DNA of 64,000 nucleotides from Perkinsus olseni (GCA_013115135.1 JABANP010000182.1:1-64000); one strand, 5' to 3'; shown: positions 21,928 through 34,297, counted from the first letter of the stretch. The notes: generated from the letters alone by a model not told the origin. Numbers and translations: made by a program.

Positions 21928-23396
21928 CCTCTGGTGAGCAACCCGGTGAGAATTCCCACTAATGATACCACTAATCCACCAATTCCTACTGATTTTTACT
22001 GGGAGCGTTCAGGCGGGAAAGCCTCAGCGAGCCAGGCTGACGCTGTGATGAGAGCCATCGTTTCCCACCTGCGGAGGGTTGATAAGAACATACGGCAATA
22101 CGCTTCGGAGAGCCAGCGGTACCGTCAAGATGTAGGCGCCGGCTGGTCGTAAAAAATTGTAGATGTGATAGCGATGAAGAGGGTGCTCTTTCGCCTACGT
22201 AACGGGATCCGCCGTGTATCAATCCGCACGGATATCGGGTCGAAGAAGAGCGCAGGTTAAGAATAATGGTGTTGTGGATAGGGAAAGGAAGGGAGCTTCT
22301 TTTGTTCTTTCGGATTGACAACACCCAAGTTTCGCCGCGTGTATTTCATGTCTTTCATCCACTGTTTTCTTGCCATTCGCCATTCAGCATCCGGGGAGCT
22401 TCTGAGAGGAGCGAGCTAGGATCAGCGGGATATGCTCAACGCCTTCTTCTCTCCCGTCTGGCTGGTTCATGCGGCATGGGCTGATCAGGCACAAGGCGCC
22501 GCGAACCCTCTCCAGTCGAAGTCGCCAGATCGAAGTATCTTCTCGGTAGAGTTGTACTTACGCTTCGCGTCCTTAGAGCAGTCCGACCAGCCCCTCAGTC
22601 TGCGTACCGGTGGGGATGTCTGTCGTCGCAAGTCGACGAAAAATGACGTGTCGCCATGGTTTGCACGCATGCGCAACGCTATCGATGCTCATGGTAAGGC
22701 GTCACATTAGGCAGTTTCCCGGTTTCCACAACAGAGCTACTTCAGTCTCATCCCAGTGATATCATGATATCACTTGAAGGCCTTTGTGCGTATCCGAGTC
22801 GAGTTGCTAACTGTGAGATGGCAGCTGTAGTGAGAGAGGGGAGCGAGGATCGTTTCATCGTTAGCTATGATCGTTTTCGTGGTTACAAGATCAGAAATCA
22901 TTCTCTAGCGTCCTGTAGCTTGACGCTGGACGACTCTCCAGTGGATTGCTCGGCAAAGGGTTGCATGCTGTGACTAGCATTGAATGGGTCGCGGATGGAG
23001 GCGGTGCTCGGCGAGAAAGTCTGCGAGTCTGCAACTAGCCCGATTGGGGTTATTGTCACGGTATTTATCATTGCCAATAGTCCTCAGCTCTTGGCAGCGA
23101 CTAGACTGGGTTAACATCAATCCTTCGCGAGAAGGAAGTAGCTGAGAACAGATAGTGGAACGCCGTCGACGCTGCAGCCCAATCACAGTCTATTTTGAAG
23201 GGGCCCTTTCTTCCTTGAACCATCAATCCCGACAGGGGCGAAATTTTGATGGCCTCTTCCGTATTAGTAGCATGAGTATTATTCAGAAGTATAGTGACCT
23301 CGGTTGAGCAGAGGGCACGGTTCGTCGCTGAGTTGTGCTGCTAGTAGTTTGGACGGTTTTATCAACTGACCATCACCATACTACTACCCCCACCTC
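21928..23396. other. Intergenic between TTLL and the TRPML gene
   Basis: A 72-codon frame (21934-22152, MSNPVRIPTNDTTNPPIP start) begins six nucleotides after the TTLL stop; it is hydrophilic and of unknown meaning. A perfect 20-bp palindrome, AGTGATATCATGATATCACT, lies at 22755-22774. No other supported gene. The last 60 nt before the TRPML ATG are C/T/A-rich, like a 5' leader. Confidence 0.4.
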
Positions 23397-25166
23397 ATGT
23401 CCCTTCCTGCCGCCGCCGGCCGCTACGGCTCAACTCGCGAGCCTTTCCTCGGCAGGAGTGCGTCTATGCCAGTGAACGCTCTTAGAGGCGACCCCCCTCT
23501 GGTGGACCGTCTCTTCTCCTCGCCGCTAGACCAGTACAAGCGCTTCGGCAAGCGACCGGTGGCCATGGCCATCAACGTCCTGCTGGCCTTGATCACGCTG
23601 GCCGTCGCGGTCGAGTTTATCAACGTTAATGTTCGTCACGCGTCGCAATCTCTGCGGCACTTCTACGGTGTGCTTGTAGCCAGCAGCGACAGCCCTAAGG
23701 AGAATGGTGGTTTGCACAACCGTCAAAAGCTGATCGACTCTGAGACGGATCTTGCCCACTCTCTTGTTCGTTTGGCTACGTCTTCAGTGACACTTGCGGA
23801 GAGCGCGACCAACGATTATCAGCTCATCCGGTCGCCCATGCAAGACGGCGCTTTGACTCTGATGGTCGTCGTGGAAGACTCGAACGAGCCAGTGCTGCTC
23901 GCCTTGCCCAACGCCACCACCTTCGACAGCGTCCGGGCTTCTCTCAACGACGACCCCGAGTTTGCCATCCTCGGCCAGCATCATTTCTCCTCTTTGATGG
24001 TACCCATGAAGGTTCATGACACTCAGTATAGGGACGAAAGATTCTGTCTAGAGTGGTCCTTGACGCCGACATTTGCCGAGAATGGAAACGGTCAGCTGGC
24101 TCTGCAGCTCCCTTACCATGTCCGCAGTTGTGCTGGTGTGCATCTGCGCCTCTGGGCGGTCGTGGGTTTGTGGTCCATGCTTGCCTGCGGTATCGCCAGC
24201 GCGCTCGTGAGCCTGTCTAGTCTGTGGTACCGCTTGGGAGTCGTTCGGAAGTTCCTGAAGGACTCTAGTGTGCAGGACAAAGTTACTGTGATGAACATGT
24301 GGTTGGTGTTCTCTCTGGTTGGCAATGCCGTGCAGATCGTCTCTGTCGTATACGCTTTCCTAGTGGAGCGACCGGACATCTACACCCGTCTCAATCTGTT
24401 TGGCTTCAGCGCTGCCTTCGCGCTGGTCAGTCTAGTCCAGTACTTGGCCCACTTCCGATCGCTGTACATTCTCTACTCGACCCTCGCCCACGGTATCCCG
24501 CAGATATTGAAATTCCTGGTGGGCGTGTTGCCGGTGTATTTGTCTTTCGTTGTCTGCGCGGTGTGCTTGTTCGGCTTCCACAGCCACTGGTTCGTCAGCT
24601 TGGGCGACTCGAGTAACGCCCTGTTCTCGCTTTTGAACGGAGATCAGATCCACGACACTTTCACCAACCTCAAGGACGTCTCGGTCCTTGGCAGCCGGCT
24701 CTTCCTGTACTTCTTTCTGGCACTATTTATCTACGTTGTTCTCAATATTTTCATCACCATCGCTGAAGATGCATTCTTCACGGTTAAGTTCATGCAGGAA
24801 GGGGCTGGTCCCATCACGAACCTTCCTCACTACAGGCATCGAGTGCCGGCTGCCAGCCTGCTGCATCAGAATAATGAGGAGGTCAGTCGGATGCCAAAGT
24901 CGGTCACGCCGTATCGCCATCGTGCCAGCGACCCGCTGTTGAAGAAGCTCGTTGCTGTGGATGGTGATAGAAACAGCAGCGGCTGCCACGGCGTCACGGC
25001 GTCGCATGACGAGGCGAGCACGTCTGCGGGCGGGGACGCTTCTCCCGTGCAGCAGTGTGATCTGCAAGCTCAAGTGGCTGTCCTGATGCGGCAAAGTGTG
25101 GAGATGCAAGATCAGATAAGAAAGCTTAGCGAGGCCTTATTGACTAGGAGGAACTGCCCTGTATGA
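23397..25166 (+). CDS. Mucolipin-type (TRPML) cation channel
   Basis: A single exon of 589 codons. TRPML channels are six-helix endolysosomal cation channels that release Ca2+ and other cations and are gated by PI(3,5)P2. Seen: a short N-terminal cytosolic region; TM1 at about residues 56-76; a large luminal loop (about 80-240); then TM2-TM6 from about 242 to 462. The pore carries SLLNGDQ (about residues 410-417), matching the LNGDD-type selectivity filter of mucolipins, and S6 reads YVVLNIFITIAEDAFF. The C-terminus (about 555-585) is a short coiled coil. Length is close to animal mucolipins (about 580 aa). It has no intron, in contrast to its multi-exon neighbours, which could mean derivation from a processed copy. 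The start is the first ATG after a pyrimidine-rich leader. Confidence 0.88.
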   Translation: MSLPAAAGRYGSTREPFLGRSASMPVNALRGDPPLVDRLFSSPLDQYKRFGKRPVAMAINVLLALITLAVAVEFINVNVRHASQSLRHFYGVLVASSDSPKENGGLHNRQKLIDSETDLAHSLVRLATSSVTLAESATNDYQLIRSPMQDGALTLMVVVEDSNEPVLLALPNATTFDSVRASLNDDPEFAILGQHHFSSLMVPMKVHDTQYRDERFCLEWSLTPTFAENGNGQLALQLPYHVRSCAGVHLRLWAVVGLWSMLACGIASALVSLSSLWYRLGVVRKFLKDSSVQDKVTVMNMWLVFSLVGNAVQIVSVVYAFLVERPDIYTRLNLFGFSAAFALVSLVQYLAHFRSLYILYSTLAHGIPQILKFLVGVLPVYLSFVVCAVCLFGFHSHWFVSLGDSSNALFSLLNGDQIHDTFTNLKDVSVLGSRLFLYFFLALFIYVVLNIFITIAEDAFFTVKFMQEGAGPITNLPHYRHRVPAASLLHQNNEEVSRMPKSVTPYRHRASDPLLKKLVAVDGDRNSSGCHGVTASHDEASTSAGGDASPVQQCDLQAQVAVLMRQSVEMQDQIRKLSEALLTRRNCPV

Positions 25167-25875
25167 CTGAGACTGGCGTTGAGGAAATGCAAGATTGTAC
25201 AAGTAGGGCAAGTGGCGAGACGACTGAGGTTCACTCGCGAGCCCTGTTATTTGTTTTTTACCATTATACCGAATTTGGAACTTCAGTTGTTATTATAATA
25301 GTTCTACCATCCGAGACCGGGCCCTGGCGGAGTTCAGAGCTTCATTACGGTCGGCCAATGTATTCAAGGGGGGCCTACATGATATATTAGTGTCATACCT
25401 CTCACCGGTCAGGTTTCCGTCGATTAACATAGTGGAAACAACAGTCTCTCTCTGGTACTCAAGAGACTTTGTATCATTTTATGTTCTTGTTCGTGCTGCA
25501 TCGATTTGTCCTCCGTTGAAGTCCATAAAGAATAAAAAGACCGCGTGGTTGGCTGCTACTGGTAGTGTTCCGCCCGTTCTCTATGCGGCTGGTTGCGTTG
25601 TGGTTAGGGTTGGGATGCTGTTCTTTCCTCTGTTGGTGCAACAATAGCGCTGGTAAGAGGATGCGCCTTCGAGTTCGGTTGAGCATCAGTGTGCCTGTGT
25701 GTGACTCTGTAGAGTGTGTTTTTATGCCAGTGGCGCGACCACGGTCGGATCGTGATAAATCCTGCCGTGTATTTCACGCATTAAATTCGATCCTGGGGGC
25801 GCTCCTGAAATTCAGGAGAGGTCTATTGAGCACGCCCACGGTTCTTGTAGGAGAATATAGGTTGTGTTCTGTATA
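25167..25875. other. 3' flank of TRPML with a dispersed-repeat copy
   Basis: At about 25760-25850, in inverted orientation, is a copy of the repeat also seen at about 9515-9590 and 57628-57700; the shared core contains CTCCTGAATTTCAGGAG. No gene supported. Confidence 0.45.
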
Positions 25876-25948
25876 AGCCTTCTGCCGGAGTTGAACCGAC
25901 GACCTCCCGCTTACTAAGCGGGTGCTCTACCAACTAAGCTAAGAAGGC
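25876..25948 (-). tRNA. tRNA-Thr (anticodon AGU)
   Basis: A complete 73-nt cloverleaf on the minus strand. Acceptor GCCTTCT pairs with AGAAGGC; the D-arm GCTTAGTTGGTAGAGC contains the A box; the anticodon stem CCCGC/GCGGG holds loop TTAGTAA (anticodon AGT); the T-arm GTCGG-TTCAACT-CCGGC contains the B box. There is no intron and CCA is not encoded, as usual in eukaryotes. Antisense to the flanking protein genes. Confidence 0.97.
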
Positions 25949-26230
25949 TTGTTGAGGAGTTTCTTCGTACGCTAATTACAACCTGTTGATTTCAGCTTAC
26001 CGTTGGACTGAGTACTCCTTTCGTCCTCGCTTGAAGAGGATGTGGTATCCTTCCTCCTGGTAGCCTTATCATCGTGTGAATTCTTGGATTTTTAAAATGC
26101 TACAATCAGTGCTCGTGTTGGGGTGAACACCTCCCATAGAGTGGGAGAGCTCGAACGGCGCTCGACTGAATCTTCCGGTCAAGGCGGGAAGATACAAATA
26201 AGGTTCGGTGATCTTTTTTGACCTACTCCT
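25949..26230. other. Spacer between the tRNA and the GCP3 start
   Basis: No feature seen apart from the 5' flank of the next gene; ATG follows the string CCTACTCCT at 26231. Confidence 0.4.
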
Positions 26231-29200
26231 ATGACAGCCGATAATGCGGACGTATCTTCTATCGTCCGCATGCTCGTGGCTGACGTTATGGGTATGCCTG
26301 ATCAGCTCGGTGACGCAAGAGTGAATGAAAGATACTCATGGTAGTCGTCTCACATCTGCCGCGATGCTCCGGTGCGGAAAATCTTCGCTGTGCGCACCTC
26401 CTCAGGGCCCTCTCTCCCCTGGCGTGCAAGCAGGTGGATTTCGGCATCGCTGAGACCCCGGAAAGCTCAGTCGTCACAAGTCTCATTCGAACGCTCGAGC
26501 GTCGGGAACAGACACGTGCTGGTGAGTTGCGAGTTTGGACCGAGGAGAGACGCAAATTTCATTCTCGCTGAGCCTTCTCCCCGAGACTGTTCCCGCCCTC
26601 CGACAGTCCCCTCGTTCGTCCACTCGCAACTTGGTAAATTTCTGATGTGTGTCGTTCTAGGGGAAGTTGGCAGCAGCAGTAAGCTGCCTCCCTCGCTGCA
26701 ATGCCAAACCTTGATCCGCCAATTACAGAGCAGCAGCCCGGCGTTGAAGGAGAGGCCGGTGATTTTGCGATTCCTTGCCCTCATGGCTGGAAGTGATGAC
26801 GGATGGATGGATGGAGAATTTCAGCGGAAATGTGGTAGGAAAAAGTGTCGTGAGAATCTTAGATACTTTTGGATAATTTTGAAAAAATCGTGATTTTTGG
26901 CGCCAACTGAACCGAGTAGAGCGGCTCGTGACTACTCCTAAATTTCCCGTTCACTTCTCGAAGCTGCAGAGGCCGTCCATCTGCTTTCTTCACGCAAAAA
27001 GCGTCTGAAATACATCGCTTCGCATCCAAGACGATCAGGCCTGCGAGCTCCACTATAGACCCTCTCACGCCTCCCTCAGGATGCACTGGCTCGGATGACC
27101 ACCAAGCCCGTGCCCAGTAGCTCTGGTGTGGCCTCTGATATGCTGAAGATGACCATGTCTGCGCCCTCGGACCAGCCGAAGACGATCGCACAGACTAAGG
27201 GTGGGCATATCGGAGGTCGAGTGCGTTCTTCGATTGTTGTTCGTTAGGAGTGACCGAGAAGGAACTCGTACGAGACTTGGTGTTTGTCTTGCAGGGAATC
27301 GATGGCAGTATATTCAGGTCGGCGTTTGCGTATCATTCCTTTACGCCGACGGGGCCTTACTTGGACGTACATTTCAGTCACTTTCCCGCACAGGTTCAAT
27401 TCCCGCACCGAGCGTTATATATTCGGCGGCATCAGCAATGGCCGTGACATCGAGCTCCCGGCCAGGCATGCATCAGCCTGTCTCGATCTATGCCGCGTCG
27501 GGGGCACCTACAGGTCCGGGTGGCGGAGGGCGTCACATCTTCGACGCCCTTCTTTCAGGCGCGTGCTCGAGCGAGTTAACCGCCTACTAGACGACGACAC
27601 CCTCGAAGCGCCGACCTGCCCGTCACGGACGGCAGGGGCGTTCGCTAACCAGATCAGGGATCGTCTCATGGAGTACTACAGGTATTTATTGCGATTTAAG
27701 GCGGAGCGAAGTTTTTTCATAGCTCTCGCCTCAGGTTAACGGTGACGTTAGAGTCCCGCGTGGCTGGATCAGGATGTACGTTGCAGCATCTGCAAGCCTG
27801 GGCCTACCAACCAGGCAGGCAGTTGGCGGCCCTTGAGAGGTCGCCGGGGATACTCGCTGCAGCGGTTGGAGAATATCATCCATCACTATACATATTGCCG
27901 TTATTTATATTTTCTGATGCGCTTGTGTGGTCGCCCAGAAAATAACAAAACTTACAGAAAGATCTCCGATTGCCGTGGGCGCGTCGATTGGCCGCTCAGC
28001 CCACATACGAGAGGAATATCGCTTCCCACCACAACTTAGTCGATCATGATATCACAAGCTGGTCAACCTATTCCGTGAGGTACCCGAACTGCTCAGCTTG
28101 CTGATAGCGGCCCGTGGCGGTTTAAAGTCTTCATTGAGAGCTCTCAGACTGTGTATGAACTCTTGTCTGATTAGATTGGCGCAAGCCTGCCTTTCGGAGA
28201 AAAATGGCGGAGCGATGATTTCCGACATTATCACCCTTCGCGACTCTCGTGCTGACTTCGCGACCAGATGGTTACCCACTCAAGGTGAGTGCCTTCTGTT
28301 TAGCGCGCGCCCTGATGATTGATTAGCCTCAAGTTGAAATCGGTCGAGCGTTTATGGCGGTCATCCACTGCCGGATGGGCAGGTCGAAGCTCGCCCGATT
28401 CAGAGTCCGAAGATACCAGCCATGACCGGCCGCGTTGTCAGGTAGCGCCCCGGCATGCACACTCAGAAGTGTCCTCGACGACATCATCAGTCGAACCCTG
28501 CAGCCTCTGGTCGCCATGATACACCTCTGGGTGGTAAGTCATGGTGATCTCCCTGAAGCGTACGCTCGTGCTTTGTTGCCCGGCAGTGCCTCACGACTGC
28601 ATCTATATTAGTCGTGTAATGGATCGGGAAGGGATGCAATAATTCTTATTCGAAAATTTGGGAAAGATATTTTGTGGTCGACCATTTCAGAGCTGGGCAA
28701 CCGTACTGGGGTCGAGGAAGGTACGGTACGGATTACGTTTCAAACTGTCAACCTAGTACGGGTACGGAGAACTAGTACGTATTATATATATTAAACAACG
28801 CATACGTGTATTAAATTACACCGTACTTAAAGTACGGCGTACTAGTACGGTACTTGGGAACCGCTGCGACGGGTAGTACGGGTACGGAGCCGTACTCGTA
28901 CCCGTACCGTGCTCCGTACTAGACCGTACCCGTACCGTCGCCCACCTGTAGACCATTTTTCGTTTATTTTGTAATAATTTTTGTATATTGAAATCTTCTT
29001 GAACTGCTATAATATCTTTGCCAATAATAAGATCTAGCTTCGACATAAGATTCCTCACATACTTCATCAGGTTTCGCGACGATAAGTAGTAGCGGTTTAT
29101 TAAAAAATAGATCTGAAAATTTCATTTATATCAGAATCTGAGGAAGCCCGGCGAACTGAGCTCCCCTTAGCAGCGAGCGTCACCTTCCTGTGCTGCTGCC

Positions 29201-31923
29201 TTATTCAGAGCGAGGGTCGCCTGATGAAGGGGGGTGAAGCGGACTTCTTTATTGAAGAGCACGCGGCTGTCTCCAACCGTACGACCTCCTGCTCCGATAT
29301 TTGGACGGGGGCTTTTGTTCTTGACTTCGACAAAGTGCCTTCCATCATCACTGAAGATGTGGCTCTCAAGGTCCGTGGTGATTGCATCGCTCCGCTAAGG
29401 ATTGGCATTTTTCGCGCGTCTGCAGATTTTTGTGACGGGCAAGTCGATCAACTTCGTCCGTCAATGCTGCAGCGAGGGCGATTGGTTGGGCGATCAAGAC
29501 GAGCCGCTCCCTCACCCAGAAGGAGGCGAAGAGACCAGTGCTGAGAGCCTCACTAGGATGGTAAAATGGTCGTGCAGATCGCGCTCGCCCAGGTGATCGA
29601 TTAAGATCGTCGGTTCGTAGGTTCAGGCGGCATACCGTCGCGAGACCTCCCTCGTGTTTCGATTGATGATGAATAAGTACAGATTACAGGACCACTTGCT
29701 GGCCGTTAAAAAGTAGGTCGTCTGCTCGCTTCACCGTCACGCGCCACGAAATTATGCAGGTATCTTTTGCTGTCCCAGGGCGACTTTGTCGGCCATCTCC
29801 TCGATCTCATGATGGAGCATCTTTCTACCCGAGCTCAAGGTCTCCATTTCCCCCCTGGTTTGATCGGAAGTTGTTTTCCTTTAGCGTTGAGGGTTCACAC
29901 TTTCCGAGACCTCACAGACCACGCCCTCCGTCTCCAGCGGGTGGGCAGCGCTGGAACTCCTGCGAGTGGCGGCGATGACCAGCAGGAGGAGTTCGACAAC
30001 AGGCTCACCGCGCGCCTCGAAAAGCCGGGCCTCAGCGACACTGGCAGGCCTTAGCAGGGATGAGCCGTCCCGACCACCTCGCTTCAGGTTGGGAGATATT
30101 TACCCTGGACTACATAGCCACTCAGCCAATATCTGTGATACTCAACGACGGAGCGATGCAGCAGTACAGGCGGGTCTTCAGCATATCTTGGAGGTCGGTA
30201 CGTGACCGCACCCGGAAGATTTTTTTCTGGAAACCTGGCACAGTGGCCGGACTAGTATCCTCGGAAATTCTCGGAAAAATTCTGCATTTTTGGAATATCC
30301 TTCGTTCAGGCTTCACAGGGCGGAGCGTCAATTATCATCTGCTTGGGGCCAGCAAATGATCGCACATCGAACAGTACTGCGGGCTGTCCATCAGAAACGA
30401 CAAAAGGGTGACACGGGAAGACACGCGTCGATTTTGACGTGAATTTCTCCCGAGTGCAGGTTCATCCGCGTCACCGAACGACAGTGTTATTCATCTGCTG
30501 CAAACGTGTAACGCCCTGCGGCACGAAATGTGGCATCTGGTGCAGCATCTGCGCTCCTTCTTCGCGTAGCAATCTTCGACATTTTTTGTCGCGGACGTTG
30601 GTCGAGCTTAGATTCAACGTTATTGACACTGCATGGCAGAAGCTTCGAGACGCGCTGGACTCCCTTGCTAGTCAGCAGGAGGCAGACCTCGATCGAGTTC
30701 TACGATTGCACGAAGGTGACACTTGGAGCTGAATTTCGTGGCGCGTGACGAATGCTAGTCTTATGATGTCCATTATTCGTCTTTTTGACAGGAATTTTCG
30801 TGGATTTTTCGGGAAAATTGTAAAAAGCCGTTCCGCCTCTGATTTTTCTCAGAATACTTGTCACGGCTGGCTGCTGGACACTTCCTAAACCACAGTGCTG
30901 ATACAGCCGCTGGGAAGAAACAGATGAAGGTGTTCGATGTGTTGAACGAGCTGCTCAGCGGCATCTATCAGTACCGCTTCGCTCGAGCTGCTCTGCAGCA
31001 GCGTCACGCAATGGCAGGTTCACTACTCTGCAGGAGCGGATATACGGCGACCTGTCCGGTGCGGCGTTGGGGTGTGAAGGAAGAGAAGACGAGTAGGTCG
31101 GAAGATGGCAACTGTTGCTGAGGCTAAGACAGGTCGTGGGCGTATTCTCTGGCGCGATCTCCTGTTCTCAGTGATAATCATATCGTCAACTCTGTCGACT
31201 TTGTAGTCTATTTATCAGCGCAGGGAATCATGCCCCTGACTAAAGGTTGCGTCGCTTTCATTTCCTAAAACCTTCAATCTCTACGCCCATTTAGCCCGAA
31301 AAGTTAGTAAATTTGATACACTTCCGTGCTAGTCCTCCGTACCCGTACTAGGTGGTCAGTTTGGAACGTCCTTCGTGCCGTACTTTCCTCGATCCCAGTA
31401 CGGTTGCCCAGCTCTAAGGGAATGTGAGATACAGTCTGGTTTCCGTGCTTTGTAGAACGAAAACGACGTGGAAATAGGTGAAAGTGACAGTTCGATGATT
31501 CTGTCGAACTACGGTGTCTCCACGTAAAGCATCTATCACTAGAGCAATAAACTAGAAGGCCGACTTCGAACTCTGCGTAAAAATGAGAAATTCCGGAAAA
31601 ATAGTTCTCGCTTAGAATTAGTTTCGTAGACTTCAAGATCACAATTATTTATTTATTGTTTCATAATTCACCATTCGTAATATTCTCTTGCTGATGTTGA
31701 ATACATTGAAAAGACTTGCTGCTCAGTTTCCGCATCACTTTTGTTGTTCTGTAGGATGCCGTTGATGGACGAGGCTACGGCGGTCGAGTTCAAGCGAGCC
31801 GTGACAGAACGCAGAGAGGAGTTCCTTGGCAACTTGCAGAAGTTCTGTGCGGGAGCCATGGCCATGAAAACGGAATTAAAGCATCTAGTCAACCGGATAG
31901 ACTTCAACTGTTTCTACTATTGA
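26231..31923 (+). CDS. Gamma-tubulin complex component 3 (GCP3/Spc98)
   Basis: GCP3 with GCP2 holds gamma-tubulin and nucleates microtubules at spindle poles and basal bodies. Exons: 26231..26320, 26431..26521, 26661..26792, then 27080..27200, 27248..27317, 27394..27513, 27559..27681, 27735..27839, 28097..28284, 28442..28533, 29209..29370, 29426..29560, 29627..29712, 29760..30043, 30088..30193, 30319..30407, 30460..30565, 30612..30715, 30853..31096, 31755..31923. From 27080 to the stop every phase fits; between 26792 and 27080 a small exon or other junction is missing. Landmarks: ELVRDLVFVLQGIDG (GRIP1 start), EADFFIEE, TGKSINFVRQCC, LLLSQGDFVGHLLDL, SDTGWEIFTLDYIA, LRHEMWHLVQHL and the C-terminal LVNRIDF. 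The intron 30044-30087 is GC-AG. The introns 28534-29208 and 31097-31754 hold hAT-MITE sequence. Confidence 0.9.
28688..28950. mobile_element. hAT-like MITE (263 bp) in a GCP3 intron
   Basis: Terminal inverted repeats CAGAGCTGGGCAACCGTAC (left) and the complement of TACAGGTGGGCGACGGTAC (right) are flanked by perfect 8-bp direct repeats GACCATTT (28680-28687 and 28951-28958). The interior is made of GTACGG/CCGTAC units and an AT-rich centre. CAGAG-TGGGCA ends and an 8-bp duplication mark the hAT superfamily. A second, inverted copy lies at 54691-54945. Confidence 0.88.
31326..31416. mobile_element. Truncated copy of the same hAT MITE
   Basis: About 90 bp match the right part of the 54691-54945 copy, ending GGTTGCCCAGCTCTA, in the last GCP3 intron. 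The other end is missing and the sequence has diverged, so it is an older insertion. Confidence 0.75.
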
Positions 31924-33255
31924 ATGCATCAAGAGGGTTTCCTCGTCAATCTTTGTTGTTTCGTTTTTGCTAGTAAGTCCTTACAAAAACGAACGAGCAA
32001 ACGAGGGTTTTAACACACCGACGGTCCATTAAACCTCCTCACCTGAGCTCCGTTCAAGTGCTCCCTTCTGAGCTCAGCAAAAAATGTCCGATTCAGTAAT
32101 GATTGTTTTCGATACTTCTCGAGTATTAAGTTCATTCTGTTCGCACTTGAACGGGCTTCCGCTCTGCGTGAGTCCGCAGCCCAACACCATTTCTGTCCGA
32201 GTTGACCTCCTACGGATGTGGACAGCTCGGGGTCTTGTGTAAGGATGGTTCTCGCTGTGCTGCACAGAGCATATCGATCCCGAGAGTGTGATGTCCACAG
32301 TGGGATGCGAAGTGGACAGTTCGGACTGACTACAAAGCTCTAGATCAAAACTTATGCCGGTGCCACGAAACTGACTCTTCAGATTGCGCGTACTGTACGC
32401 ATGCACGCGAGTGCAAAGGCGGATAAGAGAGCAGACGCAAGAAGCCAATCTAAGATTAGAGGTCCGAGGCGCCGTGGAGAGAGTTGTGGCGATAGCCCAA
32501 TAGATGAGGAGTTGCGAACTAGTGAATAGCTTACTGTGTCTCACTATAACTCAGTACGGTGTCGCTATTTGAGACGGGGCTCAAAGAAAGGTAACATTGG
32601 ACTAGATGGAAGCTAAGTAATAATGTGATTTACAGCGTACTGAGCTAAGCTAAGCTTAGTGTAGCACGTATACTCATGCACGCGAGTGCAAGCGCAGAAT
32701 AAGGTAAGCGGATTATCTGATACTAATGGTACGTAGTAGCAGCAAGCGACTAAGAGCTGAGTAGTACCGAACTTGGCTGTAGCTGTTACACAGCGTATAC
32801 TATAGTCGTCACTATGCTGTCACTAAAGTGCACATCCTCACAGGGTGACGCGAACCCCCGGAGTTCGACGCTGACATCTTGTAATCCATCGTGTCACCCA
32901 ATCGATTTCCGCAGCGCTTTGCAGTTCCAAGTTAGGACTGGCCCTAGTGATATCTTTATACTATGGAACAGCTACCGACTGGCCTGGTACTAATCAACCG
33001 GCGTATGATCCCTGTGGCATCGTTAGCCCCGCCTTCGCTGCTTGAAATGCGGCTTCCTCCCGCGCATTGCACTCGCGTGCATGATTATACGTGCCACGTT
33101 ACGCTACAGATCAAGCTATGGATCAATGGTGCTTTTGCTTCTCTCTGAGCCCAGTCTGAAAAAGCTACACTGTACTGAGTTATGGGATACTGGCTTCGCC
33201 ACGCGCCGAGTTCACCTCTATCAAACACTCTCCTCAGCAACTTCTACTAAAGCGT
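31924..33255. other. Intergenic with two inverted motif copies
   Basis: No gene supported. It contains two minus-strand copies (32389-32420, 32662-32696) of the 30-bp motif described for 32389-35983. Frames on the minus strand at 32074-32544 have no recognisable domain. Confidence 0.4.
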
Positions 33256-33477
33256 ATGAGCCCCTTCACAACAGTACTCTACTTTTTCAGCTTTCACGTG
33301 GGTCTTGGTATTGAGGACGGCAAGCGACGGGTGCTATTCCATGGGCCTTGTGCTACCGCTGCCCTACAACTTGGCTGTTATCCTGCTGACAGGGCAAGCT
33401 GTAATCTTAAAGCCAAGAGGTGTCAAATGGCAAAGGGATACTCTTGCCCTGGTATTGAGAACCATCCGTGCAAGTAG
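33256..33477 (+). CDS. Small secreted Cys-rich protein, copy 1
   Basis: 73 aa, single exon. The hydrophobic N-terminus (SPFTTVLYFFSFHVGLGI) could act as a signal peptide; the mature part has six cysteines in the order C-x8-C-x7-C-x6-C-x7-C-x7-C, containing CATAALQLGC and CNLKAKRCQMAKGY. The paralog at 36186-36425 keeps this spacing. No known family recognised; the disulfide-rich secreted form would suit an extracellular effector, inhibitor or wall protein, which is inference only. Confidence 0.65.
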   Translation: MSPFTTVLYFFSFHVGLGIEDGKRRVLFHGPCATAALQLGCYPADRASCNLKAKRCQMAKGYSCPGIENHPCK

Positions 33478-34297
33478 AGAACCAGAGAGGTGTCACGATG
33501 TCTCTCGCCGTGAAACCCCGCGAAGAGTCTCCAGCTGCCAGTAGAGGTTTGTCTCTCGCGCTTCTTACCAGTCTTGATCTGCAATTGTTACCTTTTCATA
33601 CCAACAGTTTTGAGGCCTCTTGTTCGACCTTCTGCTTGGCAGCATCTGCCATCACAGATCGCCGACAGGCTGGCCGCCTCGTCAGCTAATAGACGAGCAA
33701 TCCATTGCCATCGGCAACGGTTCTCTAATTGTATTGTCGTGTTCCGTCCAGTGCCAGGAAGCCAAACAACATAAATCATCTACACCTTTCGAACATCTAG
33801 TTCGCGAATGGAACCATCAAATTTATAAATTCGCAAATTATATGCAGTCGTCGTAGTAGCTATCTAGTCGTGGCACCATCACATGCACTAAAGAATATCA
33901 TAATATGATGACTATATTCGGGCAGAAATACTGAACTACGAATTAACTACAATCGGTGGACCGGAATCGAGCCGCGATGGTGTCGCGAGCGATCTAGCAG
34001 GCCTGCTCTCTGGCTCACCTATTGCTTGCGCTTCCGTCCACGAGCTGAGATGAGATACCTCACGTCGTGAGGTATCCTTAATGAAAACGGTGTATCCAAT
34101 TACCCAGAGTTCCCCGGTGTGATCCAAGCCTCCGATCACTCGACGTCTCCTAGCACCACCTCCTGTATCGCACGATTCTATCAAGTGTGATCTTGTACGC
34201 ATCTTGCTTTTTCGAGCAACCCTGATTTTCCGAACGAAGGGAGGCGCTAATCGGCTCTTACATTCATCCCAACATAGGTTTTCCGTATTTCCATGAC
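33478..34297. other. Intergenic, no supported gene
   Basis: A perfect 11-bp hairpin with a 1-nt loop (GATACCTCACG-T-CGTGAGGTATC) lies at 34054-34076. Nothing else stands out. Confidence 0.4.

Noticed and set aside
27395..27408. B-box-like GGTTCAATTCCCGC
   Set aside because: It is the first codons of a phase-matched GCP3 exon.
31668..31907. Minus-strand 79-codon frame
   Set aside because: It is the antisense of the last GCP3 exon.
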